In this document: piece after piece, positions 50,329-61,102 of the stretch
Numbering within the stretch: the stretch's first letter is position 1
Layout: each line of letters begins with the position of its first letter
Notes under the pieces: generated by a model
Seen by the model: the letters and a program-made list of their open reading frames with translations, nothing else
What the model was told of the DNA's origin: nothing
Databases searched by the model: none
DNA from: Melieria omissa
Taxonomy: Eukaryota; Arthropoda; Insecta; Diptera; Ulidiidae
Length of the DNA: 64,000 nt
Assembly: GCA_963971225.1 (NCBI GenBank)
Contig: OZ020269.1
Span: 6,262,001-6,326,000, forward strand
Reading direction: 5' to 3'
Program-made: the position numbers and the translations under genes

Positions 50329-50420
50329 CACGTCAATATGTACGTACGTCATACGTCGGTATGTACGTACTTCATACGTCGGTATGTACGTACGTACGTA
50401 TGGGTATGTACGTACGCACC
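50329..50420. repeat. GTAC-rich tandem repeat
   Basis: About two and a half copies of a ~22-bp unit (CATACGTCGGTATGTACGTA) run into a (GTAC)n/(GTAT)n tract. Strongly self-complementary, so it may form cruciform structure. Confidence 0.7.
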
Positions 50421-50683
50421 TCGTACCAAAATTAGACCGCGAAACACAAAATTATATAAATACGTGGCGTGCGAATGTGAGGGCCAGTACGACCTGTGAC
50501 GATGAATATGGGATTGCAAAAACAAAAATTCCACCGTTTCTTTGCCACAGGTAATTTGCAATGTGTACAATTTATTCGCAAGTAAATACGCCGCCGTACC
50601 TGGCCCGTTGTACCGCAGATAAACCCCAAACTTCTGGCGCTTGCACACCCGCGCGCACGTCCCAACCACAGCCGCCAACTTAC

Positions 50684-53600
50684 CACAATCGCACAAGATT
50701 GTGTTCATCTGCTGCTCGATTGCGTTGCCATTGCTGGCACTGCTGCCGCCGCCGCTGCTGCTTGCGTAATTAACAGTTGAGCCTCTAAGCATTTAATAAA
50801 TAATGGCAATAGTTACTTGCGTTCGTTGGCAATTACTATTCATTGTTATTTATGTCGTTTATGGTATTTGCTTTTGTTGTTATTGCCATCGCTGTCGGGG
50901 CGCTGTACAGTGATGCTAACGCCATTCTGGCTCGCATATGTTATTGTTTGTTGTTTACATTTTCGCTACGGTTTATATTTAGCAACACCGCGAACGAAAC
51001 GAAAACAAATGCAACTGATAATTACACCAAGATTGCCAATAATGCCAGCCAAATCATAAAGGCGAACACTGTCAATGCGAGGTAGACCCAAGTCGCTTCC
51101 ACGGCGACTCGACTCGGCTGCATGCGCTGTGTTGCGGGCCGACAAGGTTGGGAAATTGAATTTAACAAATAAAACTAAAATAACATACTACTTAAAGTGA
51201 TTATAACAAGTGATATTTTTTAGTACTTATTAAATATTTCATGGTACATTCATACCTACATATTCGTATGTATGTAACACGCATGTGTATGCTATTCATT
51301 ATTAACATAAGTGAAATCTGACAGGAGCTGAAAACAACAATGGCTGTACCCACACCTCAGAGCCTCTCGCATTCGCTGCGCTTCATGGTCGAAGCCAATT
51401 GTTCATTCATCCCGATGCGTTCCCGAGTTGGGAAGCGCCTTTTCGAGGCTTTTGTGTGTACTCGTATGTACGAGTCGAGTGCCCGGTCAAACAATGCACT
51501 CAAATAGTACTTTTCGCTTTTAGTGGCGATAGCAAGAATTTCGTTGTGTTGTACAGTATTGAGTAAACAACGTAAATTCAAGGCTCAAATTTCTAATGGA
51601 AGCCACATCAGATCAGACCCTACAGTGCATCAATTGACAAAGCAATTGACACTTTTCACTGTTTGCAGTTATGGCTTTAACCGAACTGGTTGCACAACTC
51701 TGACTTTTGTGCAAAAGATTTAGTCTTAGTGATTACTTTATTTAACTAAGTATCGTTCTCGTTTTAAACTGCCAAATTCGTAATATTGTTGTTGCTGGTG
51801 TCAGTCGGGGCTAAAAGTTGTAGATTGTACTTAATAAACGAGCTTTTAACAATGCACGAAAATTTTGAGTAAAGGGAATATCTAAAATATTTGTTTTCAT
51901 TATGCATGCACACACAATACTAGCTATGACGAGGTAAAGACTGCGAGAATGCAACTTCGTCCTTAACTCATATAACTTAGAAAGACTTATGTATATAACT
52001 TAAATAACTTATAAAGATAGCTTACCAAAACGATCCCTGAACAGAGATATATAGCACTCGATATAAAATCTCGTGAAACTTGCTATAAAACTATTTTTTT
52101 CTGTATGATTCCAAAACCATTAGTCTGTAATATGGGCTTAACATTTGATTGCCCGCGGGTAAACATACATACATAGATGGAGTTGCCAATATCACGGCGA
52201 GTCTGAAAGTCAGTGTTCAAGTCCGTACTCAGGCAACACTAAATATTAAATGGAAATGAGAAGTTTTCTTTGACGGCTGCACTCTAAGTACAGTACAATC
52301 TCGATAATTTGAACACTCACAGTAATACGGACAACGCGGTAATCCAGACACCCAATTGATTTCTATTGTAGACTCTGTAATCCGGACACCACAGATTTTA
52401 TTTACCTGAAAAATTCTGACACTAATTGTTGTCTACTTTTTACGGGGGGTCCCCGTTTTTATTTTAATATATGTTTTAATAAAATGCAAGAAATTCAAGT
52501 GAAAACCGATATGCTTCTCTTTCTGTCGTATTTGCAGGTTCACACCTGAACAGGAGGTTAAATGAATTCAAGTGGTTTTAATTAATTGTAAAAGTTTAAC
52601 TTAACTGTGTAAACTGCATCAAATATAGTTTAAAAAACCTACATTCTTAACGATGGGCCAGAAAAAGGAAATTTTAAATAAAATAAGTCGAGGAAAGTCA
52701 CTTCGTCAACTGTCAGTAGAGTACAATGTAAGCAAATCTACAATTTCTAAACATGAAAGAAAATTTCGCCAAACGAAAATTACGAATTTCTTTCAAAATC
52801 TTTACAAATATTAAAACAAAATGTTTAAGCAAAAATAATTATAATTTAGTTACAAATAATAAGTTTCATTTCTGTTCAGTAGTATTTTATCGATTTTTTT
52901 GTAGTCTTGGTAATCCGGACATTGCGGACAGTGTTTGGTTTTTAATTGTACGGATTATCGAGATTATACTGTTGTAAGTAAATTTCTAAGAGTACAATAA
53001 ATACCTATTAAAACACTTAAGTCTGTAGTTCCTCATCGTCCTTAATTAGTCTCTTAATGTCAATTAAGTACGTACATATGCACTTATGTATGTAAACGGA
53101 GACTTTATTGTAACCAGTCACTGTTCCAAAAGAATAAGTCTAATGTTGAAATGGTTGCATTGTTCTACCGGGAACGGACACGTTAAAACGCAACAAAGAT
53201 AAAGTAATTCTAGTAAAAATCATACAAATTGAATTCCAGGAACTGCCCACTCCCAACTACGCGACACTTTGCACAGATGTGGTAAATTTACTGTGGGTAC
53301 ACACACACGCACACATCCACTGTACACTGACAGGATATCATTTTCACTAATTAAAGCTGTTGTTATTGGCCTGCAAACATCTTTGTAATACGTATTTATT
53401 AACACAAACAACGTTGCCTATAGACGTGTGCTGTGCGGCAGGCTGGAAGCTGCCGACTGCTGTTACGGTGAAATCGGAAATAGCTCCACATGCCATTGCG
53501 CCTTCAAAGCGATACCAGCCGCAGGGTGCAACTTCAAACTACACCGACGGTGCACCCAACAAGCAGGCGCTAGCGTCTCGCCGAGCGTTTAGCAGCTTCG

Positions 53601-54804
53601 TTGTCGTGAACTATTTCTGAATGTGGGTGCACGGCATCGACTGTCGAAAGATGCCACGATGCTGTAAAAATTCATTAGCCAGCATGAGTCCGGATGTGGA
53701 GAAGCTACTGTTGCTTTTACTGTTTGCTGCGTGGCATTAGTCTACGTCAAGTGTGGTCGGCGGAGGCTGCAGCGGCAGCTGTGTTTCGTGGGTGGATGTG
53801 GGGATTGATGCCATCGATGTGAAGTGCTCGCGTCGCAGCAAAGTGCCACACGAAGGGCGTCTTTGATGTCCCAATGGTTTCTCGCATGTAACTTGATGCA
53901 ATAAAGTTAATTATTTATAGACTAGAATTACCTTTTATTACAATCATAGTTTTAATTAGTTTAGTCTAGTTTTTATCATGAAATTATTGGCTGCTAGTGA
54001 AATGTATTGGCTTGACGAAGTAATTTTTTTATCAAAGATCGTGTATCCTTTGAAATGACTAAGTTAACACTCCGATGCCCAACAAGGTCCGTAGGGACCT
54101 ATGGCGTTTTAAAAAATGCGACATTTCAATACGGTGGGAGTGATGAGCTGCAGACACGTATCAAAAATACATATAGGTAGAACATACTCAAATATTATTG
54201 AAATCGGAAACATCGAGTTTTTTACCTGTCCGCTTCGTGTGGAATGCCCCACATGTGAACTTTACAAGAATATTTCAGTTTTCAAAATAAAATTTAGTCC
54301 CGAAAGGGTCAAGTTTCTGGCCCATTTTTTTGTTGTCCTGGAATAGTTGTTATATGTATTTGCATGTTTTTAGTCGGGTTTCGTCATCACGACTCCCTAG
54401 CAGTCACTTAGTCACGGCCCACAATGCATAATAATTATTCATTAATTTGAATTCCTTAAAGTTTGGTCGATTTGCCAAAGTGTATTGGGACAGCGTGACT
54501 GAAAGGAATTCACCGGACGATTAAAATTTTGGCAGACGAATGTCATCCACTGTTAACTATCAACAACAACTAAAGCAACTTACGAGCAGGCATCGTAAAT
54601 CGTAGTACCCGTCGCCTTTTGCGCCGGTGTCGTTGCCATTGCCGTTGTTGTTGCTGTTGCTGTTGCCTTTGACGTGTAGTACATTTTGACTTTGGACTTT
54701 GCTGCACGTTGTGTCGCGCACCCGCCATGACTCACAGCGCAACTGCAGATGCATAACAACGTCGCCAACAAAAACAACAGGCAGATGCCACCGACAGCCG
54801 ACAT
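50684..54804 (-). CDS. First two exons of an unrecognised secreted protein (or alternative cv-2 start)
   Basis: Exon A, 54804-54584, starts with ATG and a strong signal peptide (hydrophobic core CLLFLLATLLCICSCAV, residues about 8-24), then a Thr/Ala/Lys-rich stretch, and ends at a perfect GTAAGT donor in phase 2. Exon B, 50784-50684, begins after a CTTAG site, restores the frame exactly, encodes a Ser/Gly/Asn-rich linker ending NTILCDCG, and ends at another GTAAGT donor in phase 1. The joined product is 107 residues so far and must continue. I found no certain third exon. Exon B's phase matches the phase-1 acceptor of cv-2 exon 2 (14753), so these could be alternative 5' exons of cv-2; they could equally start a separate gene with a large intron. 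Evidence is splice sites, frame and signal peptide only. Confidence 0.5.
52291..52971 (+). mobile_element. 681-bp pogo-like element encoding a mini-protein
   Basis: Ends CAGTACAATCTCGATAAT and (read inward) CAGTATAATCTCGATAAT follow TA on the left; the right flank reads TT, so that side of the target duplication is eroded. It carries a short intact ORF (52653-52814) with transposase end pieces. Internal deletion removed the catalytic DDE region. Confidence 0.8.
52653..52814 (+). CDS. 53-aa pogo-type protein: CENP-B-like HTH fused to a PIP-box tail
   Basis: Residues 1-36 form the N-terminal helix-turn-helix of pogo/CENP-B proteins (KISRGKSLRQLSVEYNVSKS). Directly after it comes a tail with QTKITNFF, which fits the PCNA-binding PIP consensus QxxIxxFF found at the C-terminus of pogo-type transposases. 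The whole catalytic middle is missing yet the frame is open, so the deletion kept the reading frame. It may bind the element's ends, but expression is unknown. Confidence 0.6.
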   Translation: MGQKKEILNKISRGKSLRQLSVEYNVSKSTISKHERKFRQTKITNFFQNLYKY

Positions 54805-56118
54805 ATAGCAAACACCAACGTCGCGACTTCAAGTTTTTCGCGCGCCCCATTCACGCCATTGGCATTTCCGAATCGGACACAGTCTGGTTTTTATGGTTGT
54901 GAGTCGCAAGTGTCGCCAATCAGCCAGCCACCAATGCAATTCGCAATTCGCGCAATTCAGTCTCTCGGCTCTGACACCGTGTTTGCGCGCTCCGCTGCCA
55001 CGTAGACGATGCTGTCGCTCGACTATCACGGCCAGACGCGTAATTGCATGCGCCGAACATAAGGAATGAAATCGAACCCATGAACCCTGCGCCTCACTTA
55101 AATGAATACACGTACGCATGCATATATGTACGTGTGTACGGATATGTGTGCTATCTGCAACAAATTTAAACCCAACTTTCCAGCAAAACAAAGCACATAT
55201 TTCATACTAATTCCAACCATAATGCAATATGTTTCAAGAATATGGCCGCAGCGACAATCCTCACGAAAACATAAAAAATTTTTATATAGATTGCTGTTCT
55301 ATGCACATCCACCTCACTGATAATTCTTTTACATAGTCCAAACTAAAGGCAAGTTCAAACAAATTAGTTAAGAGACAAACAATCCCCATCCGTTTTACAC
55401 TTGTCTGGAACAAATGTCGAAGCAGGCCGAAATCTGACCACGGATTGTTATAGTCAGTAATTACTCCTTCGATAGTAATTATAACACTTTCTATCTTTTC
55501 TGCCCCTGGTAGATTCAAATTTTATTGTTTTGAAGTATAACAAGCTCTCGGCTTGTGTTGCTATCAGGCATTCATATTATACTTTGCATTAGGTACCTAC
55601 TATCCCACCCATAGTATAATTATAAAGTAGTCTAACCTAAACTCTCCCCTCTTTTGAGTAAAAATTTTTTGAAATATCTTTCACAATATTTAATTTTAAT
55701 GTACAAAATTTGTCAACAGAAAACATAGGCGCATATTGATTTGAACACAAAATATTTTCAAAACTCTGTTCATAAAATGTTCTGTCAATTTTTGTAAACA
55801 AAATAGAAATACATTAGAAATACTCTCTCAGGTTAGACTACTTTTTTATTATACTACGTATCCCACCTATAAATTTATGAAAATGTTCATGAACATACAA
55901 AAATATTTTTGCTTTTACTTTTTGATTTTTCGTGGGTACAATCGTTATCCCATACTGGTTCACCATATCATAGGCAGAACAAGCCCACCCATATTCAAAT
56001 TATGGCATTTATTGAATACTTTCATGGCCCAAAACGATTGGCTACTGAACAGATTGTACCAAAACCATTAAGTATTGCACGTGAGTTATGATCACCAATC
56101 AATTCCAAATCACCTTAA
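54805..56118. other. Intergenic between the candidate secreted gene and amrt
   Basis: GC-richer up to about 55060, where the promoter of the minus-strand exon at 54804 would lie, then AT-rich with the 249-bp MITE. No further gene seen. Confidence 0.4.
55610..55858. mobile_element. 249-bp MITE with a 9-bp target duplication
   Basis: Terminal repeats CATAGTATAATTATAAAGTA and (read inward) CGTAGTATAATAAAAAAGTA, continuing about 10 bp more through GTCTAACCT. The flanking 9-mer TATCCCACC is duplicated exactly (55601-55609, 55859-55867). A 9-bp duplication suggests the Mutator-like superfamily, but the ends do not let me assign it. Non-coding. Confidence 0.75.
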
Positions 56119-56124
56119 TTTATT
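56119..56124 (-). terminator. Candidate polyadenylation signal of amrt
   Basis: AATAAA on the minus strand about 156 bp past the amrt stop codon. It is the canonical hexamer at a normal distance. Cleavage site not determined. Confidence 0.45.
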
Positions 56125-56279
56125 GCTTGTAATCTTTCGCAATCATAACTATTTCAATTACAGTATAAACTGACAATTGTATTCCTACTGCTAGTTTTCA
56201 AATTATCCTTACCAATAGACATTATTATGTACATACAACTATGATTAAAGTTAACTACGAGTAGATAGTAACGCAAACT

Positions 56280-56940
56280 TCACCAGTCGTCTCGCGGCAG
56301 ACGATATGTTGAGTTGTCACTACGTACAATCGTTACGCCCGCGCCGTAGAATGGAATTACATAGGCGGACCCGTCTGCTGGCCCTACCACCTGAGTAGCT
56401 ATTAGAACTATATCGATCAGCTGACCCAAAAACATGCCGCCCAGTGTGCAGAACTTCATCAGACCAATACCCGGGTAGCCAAGGTAAAATCGATCAACGC
56501 CAAACATTCCGAGAAAGACAGACAGCAGCAGCGTTGTGTCCAGATGGTAGCCATTTCTGTAAATCTCGAAAACGATTAAATTACAAGAAACAAATACACA
56601 AGCAGTGTACTCCTTACGTCCACTTGCACGACAGTTCCCGGGTAAATGTGTTATTTCCAGTTTCAGTACAATTGATGCCTTCCACTGCCACACACCAAAC
56701 TAAAAAATCCAGCAGCATTAAAATCATTTTCTAAAATCTTGCCATCGCTGATTGGGCGGACGCACCCTTAGCCTTGTTCTCCCGCGTGCAGCCAGCGAAC
56801 TGTTGCGTCTTCGGGTCTATCTGGTTTCTTGTTGGATCTGGGCATAGATACTGACCCATTAACAGTTCCTTGCAGTCGTAATCCACCTGCTGCGTCACCT
56901 TAATGCTAAGCAGGATAAATACAACACCGAGCCATTCCAT
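56280..56940 (-). CDS. amrt: TM2 domain-containing protein 1 (amaretto), complete
   Basis: Small two-pass membrane protein of the TM2D family, whose three fly members (amaretto, biscotti, almondex) are linked genetically to Notch signalling. Three exons on the minus strand, 56940-56766, 56699-56618 and 56556-56280 (TGA), join in phases 1 and 2 to give 177 aa. A signal peptide covers about residues 1-18, followed by a conserved extracellular Cys-rich block (GQYLCPDP, IDPKTQQ, GCTRE). The paired membrane segments flank GVDRFYLGYPG, with the family DRF motif at 107-109. The C-terminus ends in YRLPRDDW. The ATG at 56940 is the first in-frame ATG ahead of the signal peptide. It lies downstream of and in the same orientation as eEFSec. 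An AATAAA on the minus strand at 56119-56124, about 156 bp after the stop, is a plausible polyadenylation signal. Assignment to TM2D1 is confident; the fly name follows from the family. Confidence 0.92.
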
Positions 56941-57247
56941 AAGTGGCCAATTTTGCACCGGACTTGCCTCAAACGATTATGGAAGCTGCTTTGTCTTCCA
57001 AACACCGAATGAAATTTATAAACAAACGCCAATGAGCCGACAGCTGACTCTGACAGCGGTTCGCTTACAGTGGCTGTAAAACTGTCATGAGTGTGTTCAG
57101 TGTGTATAGGATGGGCGGAAACCAAGAACAGACCATTCACATTCTATGCATTTCAATTAAAAATCTCCAGGTGGTCAGTAGACCATTTCGAAAATATTGA
57201 AAAAAACAAACTAGTTTCGTAAAAAGCCTCATAAAACATCACATGAT

Positions 57248-57253
57248 TTTATT
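57248..57253 (-). terminator. Candidate polyadenylation signal of eEFSec
   Basis: Canonical AATAAA on the minus strand roughly 150 bp downstream of the eEFSec stop. Placement is typical; no transcript evidence is available here. Confidence 0.45.
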
Positions 57254-57401
57254 TACAGTACTTCGTTTTACATACTACCTGTACATCCCACGTCTTTGCA
57301 TAGCGAAAACCAACATAAACGCAAACTTAACGGAAAATGTATACATCGTATGGTTTCAAAACCCGTTTCAACCCCAAAGTCCTTTATCGATGAACCAATT
57401 T

Positions 57402-59096
57402 CTATTGCACTAGGGTCAACTCTTTGTTGAAAATATATTGTTTGAACTTGAGGTAAACCTGGACATTGTTGAGCCTGCCTTCTTTTAGTTCTTGCAGCGT
57501 CTCAGCTTTCAGGCCATCGGCAAAATTTACTTTTACCTTTGATGTCTGACCAAAAGTACTTTCGATCACACCCAAGTCACCGGTCGACAGCTCCACAAGT
57601 TTGCCAACGTACATGTCGCGATTACCTTGTTTCTTGAACAAATTCTGCACAATAACCTGCTGCTCGTTGACCAGCCGCTGAATGGTGCCCTCCTTGCACT
57701 TGCGCTTGAACACCTTCATCTTGGGCAGCATTTCACTGGCGTAATTACTGGAATGCATGGACCATTGCATCTTTCCCCAGAAAGCCAACCGACAGCAATT
57801 GCTATGTACGTCCAAATCCAACTTGGCAGCAATTACTGTAGCTCTGACATCGACCAAAATTGGTGTCTGAAATTCGAGCAGTGCGAAAATTGAACCGCGC
57901 TCGGCCAGCGTTGCGTCCACTTCATCGACATACTCATATTCGCTGTTCAAATCGAAAACTTCGTCGTGCGTTCCGCCAGCGACATTTGTAAATAGCGTGA
58001 TGTTCGCCATTACCGTCTCGTGGCCCACGGTAATGTGCAGCTTGCTTTTTGAACGTATCGCAAACTTGTAGAAGCGAATACGCTTGAGACAAATGCAGGC
58101 TGCATACGTGCGCTGCAAGTAGCCTGGTCGCGTCAGAACACCACGTTCCATCATCTTGGCATTGAACTGTGTCACGCAGAGGCCCACGCGATCACCCATC
58201 GCAGCCCTCTGCACTGGCCGATGAAACATCTGCATCGACTTCACTTTGCGCTGCTCGCCTATCGTTGCTAGTTCAACGGCATCGTTTATCGCTACCTGGC
58301 CCTGCACTATGGTGCCTGTGCAGACAGTTCCCTGACCTTTGATGGAAAAACAGTGGTCAACATAAATTAGTAGAGGCGCGTCCACATTACGTACGGGCAG
58401 GTAAGCTTGCTGCACAATGCCATCTAAAAGTACCTGTGAAGCAAAGTATAAACTTATCGTCTAAACATGGAATAACGCTTTGTTGGCTGGTCAACTAACC
58501 TCGGTGTTTATTTTTTGCAAGGCCGATACATTGAAAATGGGTGTATTCACGTCGAAAGTGGTCTGCGCCAAGGTTTTTCGCAACTTTGCATTCAGTTTCT
58601 CCAGCTGTTGTTCGCGGCTGCTTTCCTCTAACAAATCAATTTTGTTTACAACCACTATCAATTTCCGTTGCAACAGTTCGCCGATGACAATGCACTCAGC
58701 CGTCTGAGTCTGCACGCCTTTCTGTGCGTCAACGACAAGGATCATCAAGTCAATAATTTGGGCGCCTGGAAGATGATGCATTTACAATTTTGGACTTGAT
58801 CGACTAATCTCCACACAACGAATACCGCCAATTATTGTGCGTATGAGACTGGCATGGCCTGGACAGTCGACAAACGTGAACTGCACCTGCTGCAGCTCGG
58901 CCATTTCGGCTTTCAGATGCACAGGAGCGTCCACCAACAAGGCACTGAAACCCAAATCCAGCGTAATGCCGCGTTCCTGGGATTGAGGGCTTTTATCGAA
59001 GGCGGCGGTGCTCGAGATTGTGCTTAATACTCGCGCCAAAGTCGTTTTCCCCGAATCCACATGTCCCAGCAGGCCAATATTGAAATTTACGATCAT
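57402..59096 (-). CDS. eEFSec: Selenocysteine-specific translation elongation factor eEFSec, complete
   Basis: GTPase that delivers Sec-tRNA to the ribosome at recoded UGA codons. Three exons on the minus strand, 59096-58826, 58765-58500 and 58433-57402 (TAG), join cleanly into 522 aa. Translational GTPase motifs are intact: P-loop GHVDSGKT at 11-18, the switch-I RGIT at 42-45, DCPGH at 77-81 and NKID at 131-134. Exon 3 carries the beta-barrel domains (KGQGTVCTGT) and the C-terminal domain IV typical of SelB/eEFSec. The start ATG at 59096 leaves the usual short N-terminus before the P-loop. The gene is divergent from san, with about 730 bp between start codons. A minus-strand AATAAA at 57248-57253 lies about 150 bp after the stop. 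An intact eEFSec implies that this insect keeps a working selenocysteine pathway; several insect lineages have lost it. Confidence 0.95.
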
Positions 59097-59823
59097 CCTC
59101 TCAATCTCCTGATTTTCTCCACTATAATTATTTTTAACAAACACCGGTCACGGCGCCTCGAGCACTGCCAGACTGGTTCGAATTGTATTGTGAACGTAAA
59201 AGTTCAAAACGGCAAGTGATATTTCCCTTCAAGTAATACCCACTCCATGAGTAGATCAAATTTCAAATCTTTTTTACTGTAGAGAAGCGCGCCGGCTATA
59301 AATAATTGCAGAATATGCTACATAGTTCACCAAATCATTAGACTTTATTTCCAATACAATGCAAAAAAAACACTGATTCGCGCAGGCACGTGTAGCGAAC
59401 TGCAATATGTATTATTATTTTTCCTGTCTAAACACTATTCTTCGGCAACAGGCACTGCGTTTTATGGTTTGGCTGTCGCTCAAGTAGCAACTCGAATCCA
59501 TAGTCAACTCGAATCGAATATTTACAAAAATAGGTTTGAAGAACTATGAAATGGCAATGAAAATATCGTAAAAACTGAAAACTTGCAGCTGGCAAGAATG
59601 CGCTGTCAGCGACAAGCAAAATTTGACACATACAGCAGCGACATCAGATGTTTGCTGGCCTGTGTAAGTGGAATGCATTGCGGTGGAAAGCGCCTTTTAC
59701 TTCACAAATTCGATTCTTACAATTTGATCTATATTTTCGTACACTTAGTGATAGTGTCCTGCACGAGCACAATTCCCAGCGAGGTGATCAGCTTAGAGGA
59801 GAGCAGGCAAAGAACGCACTAGC
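59097..59823. promoter_or_regulatory. Shared upstream region of divergent eEFSec and san
   Basis: About 727 bp separate the two divergent start codons, so both promoters and both 5' leaders must lie here unless distant UTR exons exist. I cannot point to a TATA box or a definite initiator. The region is otherwise free of coding sequence and recognisable repeats. Confidence 0.5.
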
Positions 59824-60492
59824 ATGACACGGTAAGTTGGTGCGTTTCGTGTTGAATACTAACCTACAAATTCGACTGTTCACTCCGTGCCTCAGGTCGA
59901 ATATCGAATTGGGCGACGTGACGCCTCACAACATCAAGCAGCTAAAGAAGCTCAACACGGTCGTATTTCCTGTATCCTACAATGATAAGTTCTACATTGA
60001 TGTGCTGGAGGCGGGCGAATTGGCGAAGCTCGTGTACTACAACGACATTGTGGTGGGCGCCGTGTGCTGTCGCATTGACACTTCCGAAAACCAGAGGCGC
60101 CTATACATCATGACGCTCGGCTGCTTGTCGTCGTACCGTCGTCTTGGCATCGGCACTGTGATGTTTCAGCACATTCTTAACTATGTGGAGAAGGACGGCA
60201 ACTTTGACAGCATCTTCTTGTAAGTGTGCAGCGGCCATGCGATGGAGCACACGTCAAGCAATGTCCTACACCAATTTCTGTTTGTAGGCACGTGCAGGTG
60301 AACAACGAAGGTGCTATCGCATTTTATAAGAAATTCGGCTTCGAGATTGTCGAGACCAAGGAGCATTACTACAAGCGCATAGAGCCGGCGGATGCGTACG
60401 TTCTGCAGAAGACATTGCGACCTGTCAGCAATCACAGCAACCATCACGCCCACAGTAATGGGCAGTTGGATAAGAAGGAAAAGAAAGCATAA
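59824..60492 (+). CDS. san: N-alpha-acetyltransferase 50 (separation anxiety), complete
   Basis: Catalytic GNAT-fold subunit of the NatE N-terminal acetyltransferase, which acetylates nascent Met-hydrophobic N-termini and in flies is needed for sister-chromatid cohesion. Three coding exons: 59824-59831 (only 8 nt, encoding Met-Thr and part of Arg), 59896-60219 and 60288-60492 (TAA), giving 178 aa. The acetyl-CoA motif RRLGIG is at 84-89. Residues matching the human NAA50 substrate and catalytic positions are present: Phe27-Pro28-Val29, Tyr31, Tyr73 and His112. The ending is a His/Asn-rich then Lys-rich tail. The tiny first exon is supported by a perfect GTAAGT donor and by the family N-terminus (Met-Thr-Arg-Ser). 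Head-to-head with eEFSec. Confidence 0.96.
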
Positions 60493-61102
60493 ATGGTGAA
60501 CAGTACAATTCGATTCCGCCAATGTGCTGTTTGCCCGCAAGCAGTTTTTAGTTATTAATCATAAAAACGACACAAACTACGGATAGAAAACAAGAAAAAA
60601 AGAAATTGAATCCATTGATTAAATCTCACTTATTACAAAGTAAACCCTTGTTAGTTTTGCAATGAAAAGAACATAAAAACGTATTAAATTATAAAATTCA
60701 TAATTGAAATTCGTACAAACATGGGAAATTATTTAAATGCAAAAGAAGCATTCGATGCATTATAAAAAGGGACTTTTCGATATTATTTATAATGATAAGT
60801 GGTAAAAAGTCCATTCTTCCGACACAGTCAACTGTTTTGGTCTGTGAATTTTCACACACGAGTAGATTTGTATTATCTGAAACAATTTAGCTGTAAATAA
60901 TGAACTGAGGCAATCAACCCTCGTTGCTTATTCATCATATCAGATAAAATATTAATTGCCGCTTACACATTAAAAACATGCTCATCGGACGATATTAATT
61001 ACGCACATGCCACCGGCTTTCTACGGGCGCTGACGCTCGCCTAAAGGCCAAAAAAGTTTACAGGATAATGTGTATTTTCAGTTTCGTTCCCACCTAGCGA
61101 AC
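60493..61102. other. Intergenic, san 3' end to gustatory receptor
   Basis: AT-rich spacer expected to hold the san 3' UTR and the receptor promoter. No ORF, repeat or canonical AATAAA was identified with confidence. A possible 3' splice site (TATTTTCAG) sits just before the receptor start codon, so a non-coding upstream exon is possible. Confidence 0.4.

Larger units (their letters stand above)
46632..50683. other. Gene-poor interval
   Basis: Mostly AT-rich, with a GC-richer patch at about 48640-49250, the Helitron-like remnant at 47331-47750 and a GTAC-rich tandem repeat near 50330-50420. A plus-strand 167-codon frame at 47824-48327 has no domain. Confidence 0.35.
50785..54583. other. Putative intron of the candidate secreted gene
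   Basis: Contains a GC-rich patch (50830-51130), the pogo-like element at 52291-52971 and a GC-rich stretch at 53410-53880 with a plus-strand frame (to the stop at about 53618) of coding-like composition but no ATG or domain. Rest unremarkable. Confidence 0.35.

Noticed and set aside
53360..53620. Plus-strand frame with coding-like composition
   Set aside because: No ATG start, no clear splice acceptor, no family; kept only as a note in the intron description.
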